This document shows positions 1-8,782 of a stretch of 18,090 nucleotides of DNA, in pieces. The stretch is taken from NCBI GenBank assembly GCA_024402835.1, contig JAKSSZ010000004.1, positions 1 through 18,090 on the forward strand. The letters run 5' to 3'. Position numbers and translations under genes: made by a program. The DNA comes from Alphaproteobacteria bacterium (lineage in GTDB: Bacteria; Pseudomonadota; Alphaproteobacteria; Rs-D84). Position 1 is the stretch's first letter; each line of letters begins with the position of its first letter. Under the pieces are notes generated by a model. It did no database searches. It was not told the origin of the DNA and saw only the letters and a program-made list of their open reading frames with translations.

Positions 1-225
1 GAAATTTTAGATTTTGGTAAGGTTCCTAAAAAAGACTTTGTAAAATATTTTAGAATCACAGCGAAAACAAATATGTACGGAAAAGATTATTGGCTTTATG
101 ATTATTGCACCAAAGAAGATTTCGGAAACTTATTATATGAAAACGCCTTCAAAGATGTAAGGAATTCAGTACAGGAAAAACTATGTATGAGATACTATTG
201 GAGTGATTCAGAAAATAGTATTTAA
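1..225 (+). CDS. C-terminal fragment of an unknown protein
   Basis: An open frame runs from the window edge to TAA at 223-225 and encodes the last 74 residues of a protein whose start lies outside the window. The visible part is rich in aromatic and charged residues (KYFRITAKTNMYGKDYW, then LCMRYYWSDSENSI at the end). I recognise no domain and see no membrane segment or signal. The next gene begins 49 bases later on the same strand, so the two may be cotranscribed. Confidence 0.6.
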   Translation, partial: EILDFGKVPKKDFVKYFRITAKTNMYGKDYWLYDYCTKEDFGNLLYENAFKDVRNSVQEKLCMRYYWSDSENSI

Positions 226-274
226 AAACCGGAGACCACCCTGATTATAACTTTTATCAGGCTAATTTAACAAT

Positions 275-1249
275 ATGCAAAAATTTGCCAATCACAACAG
301 ATTAATTATTGTTCTGGACGGAATGGGCACAGATGTTATTAAAAGAGTATTAGATAAAAACGGCTTTTTTGCTAGCCATTTAACAGGTATTGAAACAGCG
401 ATTATTCCCGCTACGACAGTAGCGGCAACAACTGCTTATCGTACGGGGAAAATGCCGTGGGAAACAGGGTTTGTTGGTTGGTCACAATATTATTCCGAAG
501 TAAATGAAGTCATAGAAGTTTTTACAAATCTAAACTATTATACTGGACTTACCTCAAAAATGTCACAACACACAAACACATTACCATGTAAAACAATTGT
601 TGAAACTCTTGTTGATAATGGACACAAAGCATTTGAAATTTTACCATCATGGGCGCCAAATGGATTTGACACTTTTGAACAATGGCTAAATCAAATAGTT
701 ATTACATGCAATCGTGAAACAAACGCATATATATATGCATATTGGAATGAACCAGATACAACATTACATGATTTTGGAACAAATAGTGATGAAGTAAAAA
801 TCTTATTACATGATATGGAACAGAAAATAGAACAAGCATGTAATAAAATAAAAAACACAACAAAGATTCTTGTTACGGCTGATCACGGACACACATATCA
901 ACAACCACTTTATCTGGAAGATTTTCCGTATATAGAACAATGTTTATCTGTTCCAGTATCATTAGAATCCAGATGTGTTTCATTCTTTGTAAAACCAGAA
1001 AGAATTAAAGATTTTCCTTTGTTATTTAACAAGCATTTTGGTAAATGGTTCAAGTTAGTCACAAAACAAGAATTTGAAACCAATTATTTATATGCTAATA
1101 AACCCGTAAGATTTGTTGGAAACTATGTTGCTTTGGCTATTGATAAATATGGAATATATCAGAATCGTTCTATTCAGGCACATATTTCAACCCATGCCGG
1201 TATTACAAAAGCAGAAATGGAAATCCCTGTCATAGAAATAAATATTTAA
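275..1249 (+). CDS. Type I phosphodiesterase / nucleotide pyrophosphatase family protein
   Basis: This 324 aa protein belongs to the alkaline phosphatase superfamily, NPP-like branch: two-metal enzymes that hydrolyse phosphodiester or pyrophosphate bonds through a threonine nucleophile. The whole ligand set is visible: D15 in LDGMG, nucleophile T47 in PATT, D161 and H165 in PDTTLH, D203 and H204 in DHGH, and H307 in STHAG. The motif TGKMPWETGFVGW (57-69) is also typical of the family. There is no signal peptide, so it is probably cytoplasmic. ATG 275 is the first start after an in-frame TAA at 263; no strong ribosome site is seen. Substrate unknown. It converges with the secreted-protein cassette. 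Confidence 0.85.
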   Translation: MQKFANHNRLIIVLDGMGTDVIKRVLDKNGFFASHLTGIETAIIPATTVAATTAYRTGKMPWETGFVGWSQYYSEVNEVIEVFTNLNYYTGLTSKMSQHTNTLPCKTIVETLVDNGHKAFEILPSWAPNGFDTFEQWLNQIVITCNRETNAYIYAYWNEPDTTLHDFGTNSDEVKILLHDMEQKIEQACNKIKNTTKILVTADHGHTYQQPLYLEDFPYIEQCLSVPVSLESRCVSFFVKPERIKDFPLLFNKHFGKWFKLVTKQEFETNYLYANKPVRFVGNYVALAIDKYGIYQNRSIQAHISTHAGITKAEMEIPVIEINI

Positions 1250-1281
1250 GCAATATTTATATTGTTGGTATAATTGAACAT

Positions 1282-4002
1282 TTACATACCAGGGCTTATT
1301 ATTTTTACCTTTCCTTGTCTTATAAGATCGTCCAGATTAAATATTTTTTTATCCAATATTTCAACAGCATGTGGCATCTGTGCTGCATCGAAAGAACCAA
1401 CATAACTGTTTCGCAAAACATTCCATTTAACAGACGATTCTTTTGCTGTCGTATAAACATAACCAGTTTTATTACCAAGATTAATTGGTTCGCTTGAATT
1501 GATAACCAACATATCATTTTCTCGAAAGAAATTTATAATTTTACCTGGATTTTGACGTTCTATCAACCTTTTTACAGCGTATTTTTCAGCAGCATCATAA
1601 TCTTTTGCAATACCATATCCAACTCCGCCTAATTGTTCACTTGAATTAGCTGATGAGCGAATAACATCATCCATTGATATATCTGCATCTGTACCATGAT
1701 ACCCAAGATTGCCATTTTTTCTTGCAGCAGCTATTTTTTCAGTCTTTGCTTGTACTGGTTTTACAACTCTTGCGGCATCAGCGACATCATCAATATGGTT
1801 TGCACGGACAAACTGCATATATTTTTGACCATTTTCTGTTATTTCAACCAATTGTACATTCTCTGTTGCTAAAGATTTGTTCAGCTCAGTCCAACCAGCA
1901 TCATTAAGACGGTTTTTGGGCAATTTTGCACCTTTACCAGCTGTACTATTCTTCACTTCTGATAAATATTGATCAAAACTTTTACTGGCCTGCTGACGCA
2001 ATGTCGTTACACTTGCTGTTCTTGCACCACTTGAAGCACCTTTTGTTACATCTACAACATCATCTGCTTTGTTTACAATTTTGGAACCACCAAAGACCAT
2101 ACCATCAACTTGTGCACCACGTTTAGCAATCATAACTTGTTCCATACCATAACTTGAAGCATTACCAGGAACACCCATCATTTCCAGGCCTTCTTTACGC
2201 AGACTTTCTTGTAATACTTTCCATTGTGCTTCTGTTAATGATTCTTTTGGTATAGATAGCGATTTTCTGCTTCCGTTCTTAACATCTCTAATCATACCAT
2301 CAAAATTAAAGTCAGAATTCAATTTCCTTGTAATTGCTGCTGCATCTATTGCATCATCTGCTTTATTTGCAGCCACACCCACTGTTTGCACTGCATCACC
2401 AGCTTTAGCGCCTATTGATATTTTTGGTTTTTCAACCAAATAATGCAATGTCCCCTGTTCGCGCAAATCCATACCTTCTCTTGCTAATTCTTCTTTTAAT
2501 ACTTTCCATTCTTCTTTGGATAACGCACCGCTTTCTAACATAACATCTGGTGTCTTTCCAGCTTTTACATCGTCTATGATAGAATTTATATTATCACCAA
2601 GTTTACTGCGCACAGCACTTCTTGGTGTTGTTGGTGTTAATTGTTTTGCTACATCGGCCACATCATCTGCTTTACTTGCAGAAACTGTTGTTTGCGCAAC
2701 ATCAGCTGCTTTATTACCAGTTCTTGCAACATCTGCGGTATTATCTGCAGCTTTGACAGCAGCAGAAGGCATATCATCAATACGTTTCAAAACTTCTGCT
2801 TCGGAAATAAACTTATTACCACCACCTGCGCTTATATCCAAATAGCGCAATGTTCCGTCAGCTTGTTCTATTTGTCTTACACCTATCTTTGCAAAATCGT
2901 CATTCATTGATGTCGGTATTCTATTTAATACTTGAACGTCTGATAATTCAGCACCCGTTTTTATATCTTTATAGACGTCCTTTCCATTAACAACTGTTCT
3001 TTTAATTCCAAGTTCTGCCAACTCATCTGTATAACTTGTGTATCCCGATACAAATCTCCCAGTTTTTGGGTCTCTAAATCTTTTTGCTGTAGCATCCCAT
3101 ACAGCATCAGCAATATCGTCAGCTTTACTCGCAGCTTTTGCCACGTCATCTGCATGTGCAGCACCAGCAGCGGCTGTTTTTGCAGCAACATTACCAAATT
3201 TTCTTGCTAAAACTTTCGGAAGGTTAATTAAACCTTTTCCAACAGCTACCCCCAAAGACGCCATCTGCATAACAGTAAATAATTTTTCTTGGCATTCCCA
3301 TGTTTCCCAACAACCCGGTGCTTTTGGATTTTGTAATATCTCATTCAAACGATCATCTGGTAATAATTCTGCCAATCGTGCCAGTTCATCATCAACCTGT
3401 TTCAAAACATCACGATTTAACATATCGCTAGCTTGTGCTATTTTACCCATATTTTCTCTTAATGTATTTTCTGCGCATGCTGCTTGTTTGCACACAGTAC
3501 TTTTTGCCAAGAAAGCATCTGCCCATCTTTGTGGTAACAATTCCTTTTGGCGTTCTGTCACTATTTCTCCCGCCATACCAGCTAATTCAACAGACATTAA
3601 AGTAATCGCTAGTGCCGTGGTGCTACCACCAGTAAATACGCCTGCTATTGTTAACCCTGCAACTGCGGTATACTTCCCCGCCTTGTTCAAATTATTTGCA
3701 AATTGAGATGCGTTTAATTCACAAGCGCCAGCCTTTTCATCCCAATCAACCAAATCATCATCCCCCGCCCAACCATGAGTTTTAAGTTCTTTTAACATCA
3801 ATCTTTCAAGTTCAAAACATTCATCTTTTGTTAAACCACGACAATAATGCCCATCAAATTTTCCATCATTACCAATGCATTTTGCACCACTTTCGCCACT
3901 ATCTCGTTCATATCCAGCCAATTCAGATAAATCATCAACAACAAAATCTATGGGTTTATTATTTGCATAACAGCGTTTAATATCATCATGATTTCCAACC
4001 AT
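1282..4002 (-). CDS. Large modular protein with C-terminal ADP-ribosyltransferase-like domain
   Basis: This 906 aa ORF is built like a polymorphic toxin or effector. Residues 1-100 are acidic and cysteine-containing. 108-146 is a glycine/alanine-rich hydrophobic stretch. 280-300, 416-453, 545-555, 643-653 and 737-745 are ADD/KADD-type linkers. Between them sit two related modules (about 325-362 and 367-409) and three tryptophan-containing modules (about 466-526, 559-628, 670-734). The end, from about 764, reads GYHGT (767-771), then GGVGYGIAKDYDAAEKYA (792-809) and AVEILDKK (879-886). This resembles the H-Y-E pattern of PARP-like ADP-ribosyltransferases, with H769, Y796 and E881 as candidates. 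It has no signal peptide and no ribosome site at ATG 4002. It is in the same frame as the preceding signal-peptide ORF, separated only by TAA and AAT, so it may be the rest of that protein. The ART call rests on motif reading only. Confidence 0.7.
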   Translation of the reverse strand: MVGNHDDIKRCYANNKPIDFVVDDLSELAGYERDSGESGAKCIGNDGKFDGHYCRGLTKDECFELERLMLKELKTHGWAGDDDLVDWDEKAGACELNASQFANNLNKAGKYTAVAGLTIAGVFTGGSTTALAITLMSVELAGMAGEIVTERQKELLPQRWADAFLAKSTVCKQAACAENTLRENMGKIAQASDMLNRDVLKQVDDELARLAELLPDDRLNEILQNPKAPGCWETWECQEKLFTVMQMASLGVAVGKGLINLPKVLARKFGNVAAKTAAAGAAHADDVAKAASKADDIADAVWDATAKRFRDPKTGRFVSGYTSYTDELAELGIKRTVVNGKDVYKDIKTGAELSDVQVLNRIPTSMNDDFAKIGVRQIEQADGTLRYLDISAGGGNKFISEAEVLKRIDDMPSAAVKAADNTADVARTGNKAADVAQTTVSASKADDVADVAKQLTPTTPRSAVRSKLGDNINSIIDDVKAGKTPDVMLESGALSKEEWKVLKEELAREGMDLREQGTLHYLVEKPKISIGAKAGDAVQTVGVAANKADDAIDAAAITRKLNSDFNFDGMIRDVKNGSRKSLSIPKESLTEAQWKVLQESLRKEGLEMMGVPGNASSYGMEQVMIAKRGAQVDGMVFGGSKIVNKADDVVDVTKGASSGARTASVTTLRQQASKSFDQYLSEVKNSTAGKGAKLPKNRLNDAGWTELNKSLATENVQLVEITENGQKYMQFVRANHIDDVADAARVVKPVQAKTEKIAAARKNGNLGYHGTDADISMDDVIRSSANSSEQLGGVGYGIAKDYDAAEKYAVKRLIERQNPGKIINFFRENDMLVINSSEPINLGNKTGYVYTTAKESSVKWNVLRNSYVGSFDAAQMPHAVEILDKKIFNLDDLIRQGKVKIISPGM

Positions 4003-4005
4003 ATT

Positions 4006-5439
4006 TTATAAGAAATTATCGGCTTTTTTTATTGTTTTATACCCTGGATCGCAACGTACTTCTTGGTAGCCAGACAATTTACTTTTGATATATTTTTTTA
4101 TTTCTTCTTCCAACGAAAAGTTATTTCTTATAGATATAACCTGTATGTTAAAGAAGGCGTAATTATCCAACCCATCTATTTTAGCCAAAGAGTTCTCAAA
4201 ATCTTTACTGGACATTGTTTCAAGACCATAATTAGTAAAACGACATGTATCCTTGTCCCATTTTACTTCATGGCCATATTTCTTTGACAATTTATCTAAA
4301 TTTGCACATTGTGTGGCATTTAAGTTTTTACACACATCATTAGACAAGTTTAAAAGTCCAACATCACCGCCCGCTAATCTACATAATGCAGAACGTTCTG
4401 TCACACGTCTGTCTAGATCAACACTTTCTTTGATATCATCAAATTTGAATTCATAAATTGCGGATCCATCCATAGTTGAACAAGCAATATAATCATCATT
4501 TCCACTTTCACGATGCTGATTTTTGCAATAGACAGTATGATTGTTTTTTATCTTTGCATATTCTTGTGAAAAACTGATAGCTTGATTTGTTTGTGTTTGG
4601 GTCCAGTTAAAGAAATCTTCAACACAATATTTGTTTTTACCAGTTATATTTTTATCTTTACCACAAACCTCGTAATATTTTATATTTGCTTTTTGTTTTT
4701 CTTTGGCGGCAAACATAGATGCTTTCGCTGCATCTTTTTCTTCGGCATTTGGATTACAAATACATTCTTTTGTTGAATGACGTATCACAATAGAAGTAAA
4801 TTTACATGCTTGGCCTGAATATTTATTTGCACAAAAAGCTTTACATTTTTCTGATGTATTATTTTCATTTGTTTCTGCAAAACTTTGTCGCAAACAAAAT
4901 CCATTACCATCTGCAACTTGTGTTACACACGCTCCACCTTTGAATTCAAAGCCATCATTACATACTGTTGCCATACATGTACAGTTATATTCTTTCTTGA
5001 ACACAACTTCGCCAGCATATATATTTGTACTGGAACAAAAATCACCAATACGTGTTTCTTTTGTAATTGTTTGCAAAGCATTTGGATTTTTACCATTTTC
5101 ATCTAAACCGGGACAAAAGCCAGACAAACTATCTTCTTCTAACTCAACTAAAGAATTTATAAAATTTTTACATGATTCAAACCCGTCTTGTCTATATGTA
5201 TTAAATCCAGCGGCGCGGCATACTTTAAATAAATCATCTATGGAAACCATACCTGTTTCTTGATTCATTAATTCAGAATAAACAGTTGCGGCATCTGTCC
5301 GTTTTTGCTCATTTTGCACATTATTTGATAAAGATTCAATCAATGCTTCAGATGTGAAAAAATATTTTTGTTCTGTATCAACATACGATGCTGCACTACA
5401 CAAGACAAACCCGATTATCACCAAGAGTATTTTTTTCAT
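4006..5439 (-). CDS. Secreted cysteine-rich protein, likely N-terminal part of the toxin-like protein
   Basis: A 477 aa protein starting with the signal peptide MKKILLVIIGFVLCSAAS, then many cysteines in short modules such as CTCMATVC (153-160), CNDGFEFKGGAC (160-171) and CICNP (226-230). I recognise no named family. The start at 5439 is chosen because it gives a clean signal peptide and overlaps the stop of the preceding gene in ATGATGA, with a GGGAG ribosome site about 8 bases upstream, so translation is probably coupled. An earlier in-frame ATG at 5460 only adds residues before the signal. The frame ends at TAA 4006-4008 just after CDPGYKTIKKADNFL and continues open into the 906 aa ORF. 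Confidence 0.75.
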   Translation of the reverse strand: MKKILLVIIGFVLCSAASYVDTEQKYFFTSEALIESLSNNVQNEQKRTDAATVYSELMNQETGMVSIDDLFKVCRAAGFNTYRQDGFESCKNFINSLVELEEDSLSGFCPGLDENGKNPNALQTITKETRIGDFCSSTNIYAGEVVFKKEYNCTCMATVCNDGFEFKGGACVTQVADGNGFCLRQSFAETNENNTSEKCKAFCANKYSGQACKFTSIVIRHSTKECICNPNAEEKDAAKASMFAAKEKQKANIKYYEVCGKDKNITGKNKYCVEDFFNWTQTQTNQAISFSQEYAKIKNNHTVYCKNQHRESGNDDYIACSTMDGSAIYEFKFDDIKESVDLDRRVTERSALCRLAGGDVGLLNLSNDVCKNLNATQCANLDKLSKKYGHEVKWDKDTCRFTNYGLETMSSKDFENSLAKIDGLDNYAFFNIQVISIRNNFSLEEEIKKYIKSKLSGYQEVRCDPGYKTIKKADNFL

Positions 5440-6386
5440 CATTTCAATACTCCCGTACAACTTTCTGACACTTTTGCTACTTTCTTTATCGCAGCTATTT
5501 GGGTTGCATTAAATACAGTTGATGTCATACTTGCCGCTGTGGCACCAATAGATAACACATTACTTGCTGTATTTAAATCTTTTTCTTTCTTTTTACCTGC
5601 TTCACTATTGTCTTCTCGGGTTTTATCTGTATTGGCTATTGCACTTGTTATTGTACCTATACCACCCAATGCTGCACCAACTGATGATGATATCATAGCA
5701 CCTTTGCCACGATTATTTATTGGGCTTATATCTACATATTCATATTCTTTACATGCAGTATATATACTTTGGGCTTCTGTTATATTTTCCCCATTCATAC
5801 GTGCTTGCATTATCGCAGTATTTAATGCTTTAGTTGCAGATATACATTCGTTTATTTGTCCTTGAAGATCATCTTTGTTTATTGTCTTGCTTGCTATTAT
5901 TGCACTAGCAACATTTGTTGCTGTATTACCAGCCAATAAACCAGTTCGCCAATTACCCAACTTTTTACTTTTGACTGTTAATTCATCTATTTGCTTCTGT
6001 ATCGTTTGTTGCTCTTCTACAGAATCATTTTTGTGATTATCATAATATGCATTTAATTCTGTTTGCAAAGAAACCGTGTTATTTTTCGGCTTTTGTTGCA
6101 TATTTGATTCTATATTCTTTAATTTTTCTAAAATTTTTTCTAACTTATCTATTTCTGTATCTGTTTTTGCCTTTACAAAACCCGTTGCAGTTGCACCAAT
6201 ACCAACAGCCGTTCCAACACTTGTCACTGCTGTGTTTATACCAGCCAAAACTTTTAAATCATGAAGATTATCATCTATATCCGCACATGCATGATATGTA
6301 TTTTGTAGTGCAGTATTTAAATCAAGCACTTCTGCATTTGCAGACATACATACACTACATAAAATAGGCAATATAACTCTCTTCAT
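5439..6386 (-). CDS. Secreted protein with four glycine/alanine-rich hydrophobic segments
   Basis: This 315 aa protein has signal peptide MKRVILPILCSVCMSANA followed by four small-residue-rich hydrophobic stretches at about 46-71, 143-166, 227-251 and 272-299. They are separated by charged segments likely to form coiled coils (about 75-100 and 120-142). Examples are GTAVGIGATATGF and GAALGGIGTITSAIA, with G-x3-G spacing as in glycine zippers. I recognise no family. The architecture suggests an oligomeric or membrane-inserting exported protein, which is inference. It lies 42 bases after the 666 aa gene, with its own extended -10 box just before the ATG and no clear Shine-Dalgarno. Its stop overlaps the start of the next gene. 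Confidence 0.75.
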   Translation of the reverse strand: MKRVILPILCSVCMSANAEVLDLNTALQNTYHACADIDDNLHDLKVLAGINTAVTSVGTAVGIGATATGFVKAKTDTEIDKLEKILEKLKNIESNMQQKPKNNTVSLQTELNAYYDNHKNDSVEEQQTIQKQIDELTVKSKKLGNWRTGLLAGNTATNVASAIIASKTINKDDLQGQINECISATKALNTAIMQARMNGENITEAQSIYTACKEYEYVDISPINNRGKGAMISSSVGAALGGIGTITSAIANTDKTREDNSEAGKKKEKDLNTASNVLSIGATAASMTSTVFNATQIAAIKKVAKVSESCTGVLK

Positions 6387-6396
6387 AATAGTGAGA

Positions 6397-6407
6397 ATTA
6401 TATCATA
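6397..6407 (-). promoter_or_regulatory. Extended -10 promoter before the 315 aa gene
   Basis: On the minus strand this reads TATGATATAAT, a perfect extended -10 (TRTGnTATAAT). No good -35 is seen, as is common for extended -10 promoters. The predicted transcript would start within about 5 bases of the ATG at 6386, implying a nearly leaderless message. The same 11-mer precedes the 118 aa gene at the head of the cassette. Confidence 0.55.
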
Positions 6408-6428
6408 ATTTAACTAAAAAATAAATAA

Positions 6429-8429
6429 TTATAAATCTAGAACCGAAGGCTTCTTATTTTCAATAGGGCTTGTCTGATAACAACCAATTTCTACACCGGG
6501 GCGTTCATCCTCGTTCCAATTATAACCATCTGGACAATTACACCAATCTCTTTCTATATCCCAAGAACCACCCGCTTTTGTGCATATAGCCACAATTTGT
6601 GGGTCTCCACCGACATTATGTTCAACGATGTGTTCTTGTTTCAAAGAACATGTTCCATCATCATTAAATGGCAATCCATTTTTGCACGAGATGGCTTCAC
6701 AAGAACCATTTCTATAAACACCATCATCAGCAGACAAGCTATCTAATTGAGCCTGTGAACAATCTGGTAAAGGCAACCTAAATTGCAAAGCAAATGTATC
6801 ACTTGGTATATCAGGATAAGTGTTATTGAACATACTACATGTATTACCAGTAGTACATGTCCAATTTGTTGTTTCTTTTCCGGCTCTGCATTTTGTTGCA
6901 CCCAAATCATTACATAACTTTGTTACTATACTTTCATCATCCCAAGCATATGGTGTGCAATATTCTGTTCCATTTTCAGTAAAATATCCACCATCATACC
7001 CATTTTCACCACCTGTTAAAGCTTCACATTTTTGTTTAAATGTTAGTTTACTCAAATCTATCTTACTATTAGTTGAATCTGCAACACACTTATATTTTTC
7101 TAAATCATAATCTAATACACCAACCATATTTCCAGAACATGTTAATTGACAAGTTAGTCCACCTTTTGAGTTTTTTACTTTTTTTGCAGAAAGTACATTA
7201 TCTGGTATATACTCATTTGCTCCACAATCTTGTCCCTCTGTAACAACAATATCTGTTGTTGCAATAGTCCCCTGACCATCTCTTTGCATTGTTATCAGAT
7301 TAGCATCTGTTTTATCAATACATTTTTCACCTTTTGCGTCTGGGACTTTGTTAGAATCTTTACAAGCCCTAATCATACATTTCGTTCTGGTAACATCATC
7401 CAAAGAGCAATAAGCACCACCAGAATTATTATCACAAGTACAAATATCCATATTTTGTTTAAATTCTGTGCCATCCCAAACGACATCAAGATTTGTAACA
7501 CAAACAAATTCAGAACCGATTTGTTTTACATAAGTTGTAACACCCGATGCGGTAATTGTATTACATTTTTGGGTAATTTCTGCTTGAGATTTTCCCGATC
7601 CAAACGAACACTTTCCATTTGTATTTTGCATAACTGGTGTTCCGCCCTGGGCTGTACACAATGAAGCAAAATCTTTTACCCCATCAACAACACAACCTGT
7701 TTTTGTTGAATTTGGAACTTTATCATTTTTACACGATTCAACTAAACACGAAACGTATTGAATTGGGGTTGTAGTAGTTAAAACAGAATCCCCCGTTAAA
7801 TTTGATACTTGTTTCACTATATTCGCGTCGTCTAGTTTTGCTGTAACTTCTGCTACATCACCAGCTATATTATTTCTACATAATTGAATCCAATTTTTTG
7901 CAGCGGCAGAAAAACTCCCCCTTAAATCATCTGGTAAATTATCTGGTGAATAACCATGCGTTACTATGTAATCACCCAAATTTACAGTTGTCTTTGATGT
8001 TATGTTTGCAATATCTTCTGTTACAATCTGCGATAACTTTTTTGCTTCTATCTTATTAGTTACAACCACCTGTGCTTGTTGTTGGACTTGTTGTTGTGCC
8101 AATCTTTCTTTTTCCGCAATTTCTAATCTTTTTTGATTTATATTTTCATTTGTTGTATCTATTTCTTTTTGCAAAGTATCTATTTCTGTATTTTTCTTTT
8201 TCAAAACAACCGCTTCTGCTATATTACCTGCAACACCAACAGCTGTTATTCCCAATGTAGAAATCCCCGCTATTTTCAAACTTTTTTTAACACCAGCACA
8301 CTTGTCCAATTCTTCCATTTTTGCTTGTTTTTTACGTGTCAAATCGGCAATTCTATCATCATAAGTGTTTGCCATACACATTGTTGGAATTATACTTAAC
8401 AAAGGGATTAATATTGTTGCTTTTTTCAT
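6429..8429 (-). CDS. Large secreted cysteine-rich protein with N-terminal coiled coil and glycine-zipper segment
   Basis: A 666 aa protein. Signal peptide 1-20 (ending PTMCMA), coiled coil 24-50, small-residue hydrophobic stretch about 52-76 (ISTLGITAVGVAGNIAEAVV), second coiled coil 78-120 ending in a glutamine-rich run, then from about 225 many short cysteine modules. These repeat loosely: CKNDKVPNSTKTGC (233-246), CKDSNKVPDAKGEKC (356-370) and CKNGLPFNDDGTC (582-594). Near the end is a module with GGSWD and CNCPDGYNW (620-638). They recall small disulphide-bonded or EGF-like domains, but I cannot name a family. It overlaps the preceding gene by ATGA and has a GAGGAG ribosome site. Probably exported and disulphide-bonded. 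Confidence 0.78.
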   Translation of the reverse strand: MKKATILIPLLSIIPTMCMANTYDDRIADLTRKKQAKMEELDKCAGVKKSLKIAGISTLGITAVGVAGNIAEAVVLKKKNTEIDTLQKEIDTTNENINQKRLEIAEKERLAQQQVQQQAQVVVTNKIEAKKLSQIVTEDIANITSKTTVNLGDYIVTHGYSPDNLPDDLRGSFSAAAKNWIQLCRNNIAGDVAEVTAKLDDANIVKQVSNLTGDSVLTTTTPIQYVSCLVESCKNDKVPNSTKTGCVVDGVKDFASLCTAQGGTPVMQNTNGKCSFGSGKSQAEITQKCNTITASGVTTYVKQIGSEFVCVTNLDVVWDGTEFKQNMDICTCDNNSGGAYCSLDDVTRTKCMIRACKDSNKVPDAKGEKCIDKTDANLITMQRDGQGTIATTDIVVTEGQDCGANEYIPDNVLSAKKVKNSKGGLTCQLTCSGNMVGVLDYDLEKYKCVADSTNSKIDLSKLTFKQKCEALTGGENGYDGGYFTENGTEYCTPYAWDDESIVTKLCNDLGATKCRAGKETTNWTCTTGNTCSMFNNTYPDIPSDTFALQFRLPLPDCSQAQLDSLSADDGVYRNGSCEAISCKNGLPFNDDGTCSLKQEHIVEHNVGGDPQIVAICTKAGGSWDIERDWCNCPDGYNWNEDERPGVEIGCYQTSPIENKKPSVLDL

Positions 8430-8782
8430 TTGTTTAACTCCTCTAATGTTGTTTTGGCCTCATCTCGTTCTTGCTTTTTGTCCGTTATAGTTTCTTTCGC
8501 ATCTTTTATCTTTACGCCTTGGACTATTGCGGCGGTTCCTGTTGCTAATACACCAGCACCACCGATAACCGTGGCCGCTATCCAACCTTTCTTTTGTTTC
8601 TGGCAATCTTTAATCTCTTTATCTAATATAGCAATATCACTTTCCAGTGTATTTATAATCTTTTGTTTTTCTAATATCTCTTGGACACTTAAATTTTCAT
8701 CACCATTTCCCGAGATTTGAATGCCCGCAAATCCGTCTACGCTAATTGAAATTAATACAAATAAAAACAAATATTTTCTCAT
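8426..8782 (-). CDS. Small exported coiled-coil protein with glycine-rich hydrophobic segment
   Basis: A 118 aa protein and the first gene of the cassette. Signal peptide 1-19 (MRKYLFLFVLISISVDGFA), coiled coil about 31-64, hydrophobic glycine-rich stretch 67-90 (IAATVIGGAGVLATGTAAIV), second coiled coil 92-118. This is the same order of parts as the N-terminal 120 residues of the next protein, so the two are probably paralogous. The start at 8782 is preferred over ATG 8806 because it has a GAGGG site 6-8 bases upstream, begins a clean signal peptide, and lies downstream of the predicted -10 box. Its end overlaps the next gene by 4 bases. Function unknown. Confidence 0.72.
   Translation of the reverse strand: MRKYLFLFVLISISVDGFAGIQISGNGDENLSVQEILEKQKIINTLESDIAILDKEIKDCQKQKKGWIAATVIGGAGVLATGTAAIVQGVKIKDAKETITDKKQERDEAKTTLEELNK

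Noticed and set aside
240..261. Hairpin CCTGAT with ATCAGG upstream of the phosphodiesterase gene
   Set aside because: Only six base pairs with a 10-base loop and no T run, so neither a convincing terminator nor a riboswitch.
1251..1264. Small inverted repeat CAATAT/ATATTG between convergent genes
   Set aside because: Too short and AT-rich, without a T run; likely chance.
1700..3170. KADD-rich linkers as a DNA repeat array or CRISPR
   Set aside because: The similarity is at the protein level with varying DNA sequence and spacing; there are no identical evenly spaced repeats.
3038..3706. A 222-codon plus-strand ORF opposite the 906 aa gene
   Set aside because: It is the antisense shadow of a frame with clear domains, linkers and codon logic, and has no ribosome site or recognisable protein features of its own.
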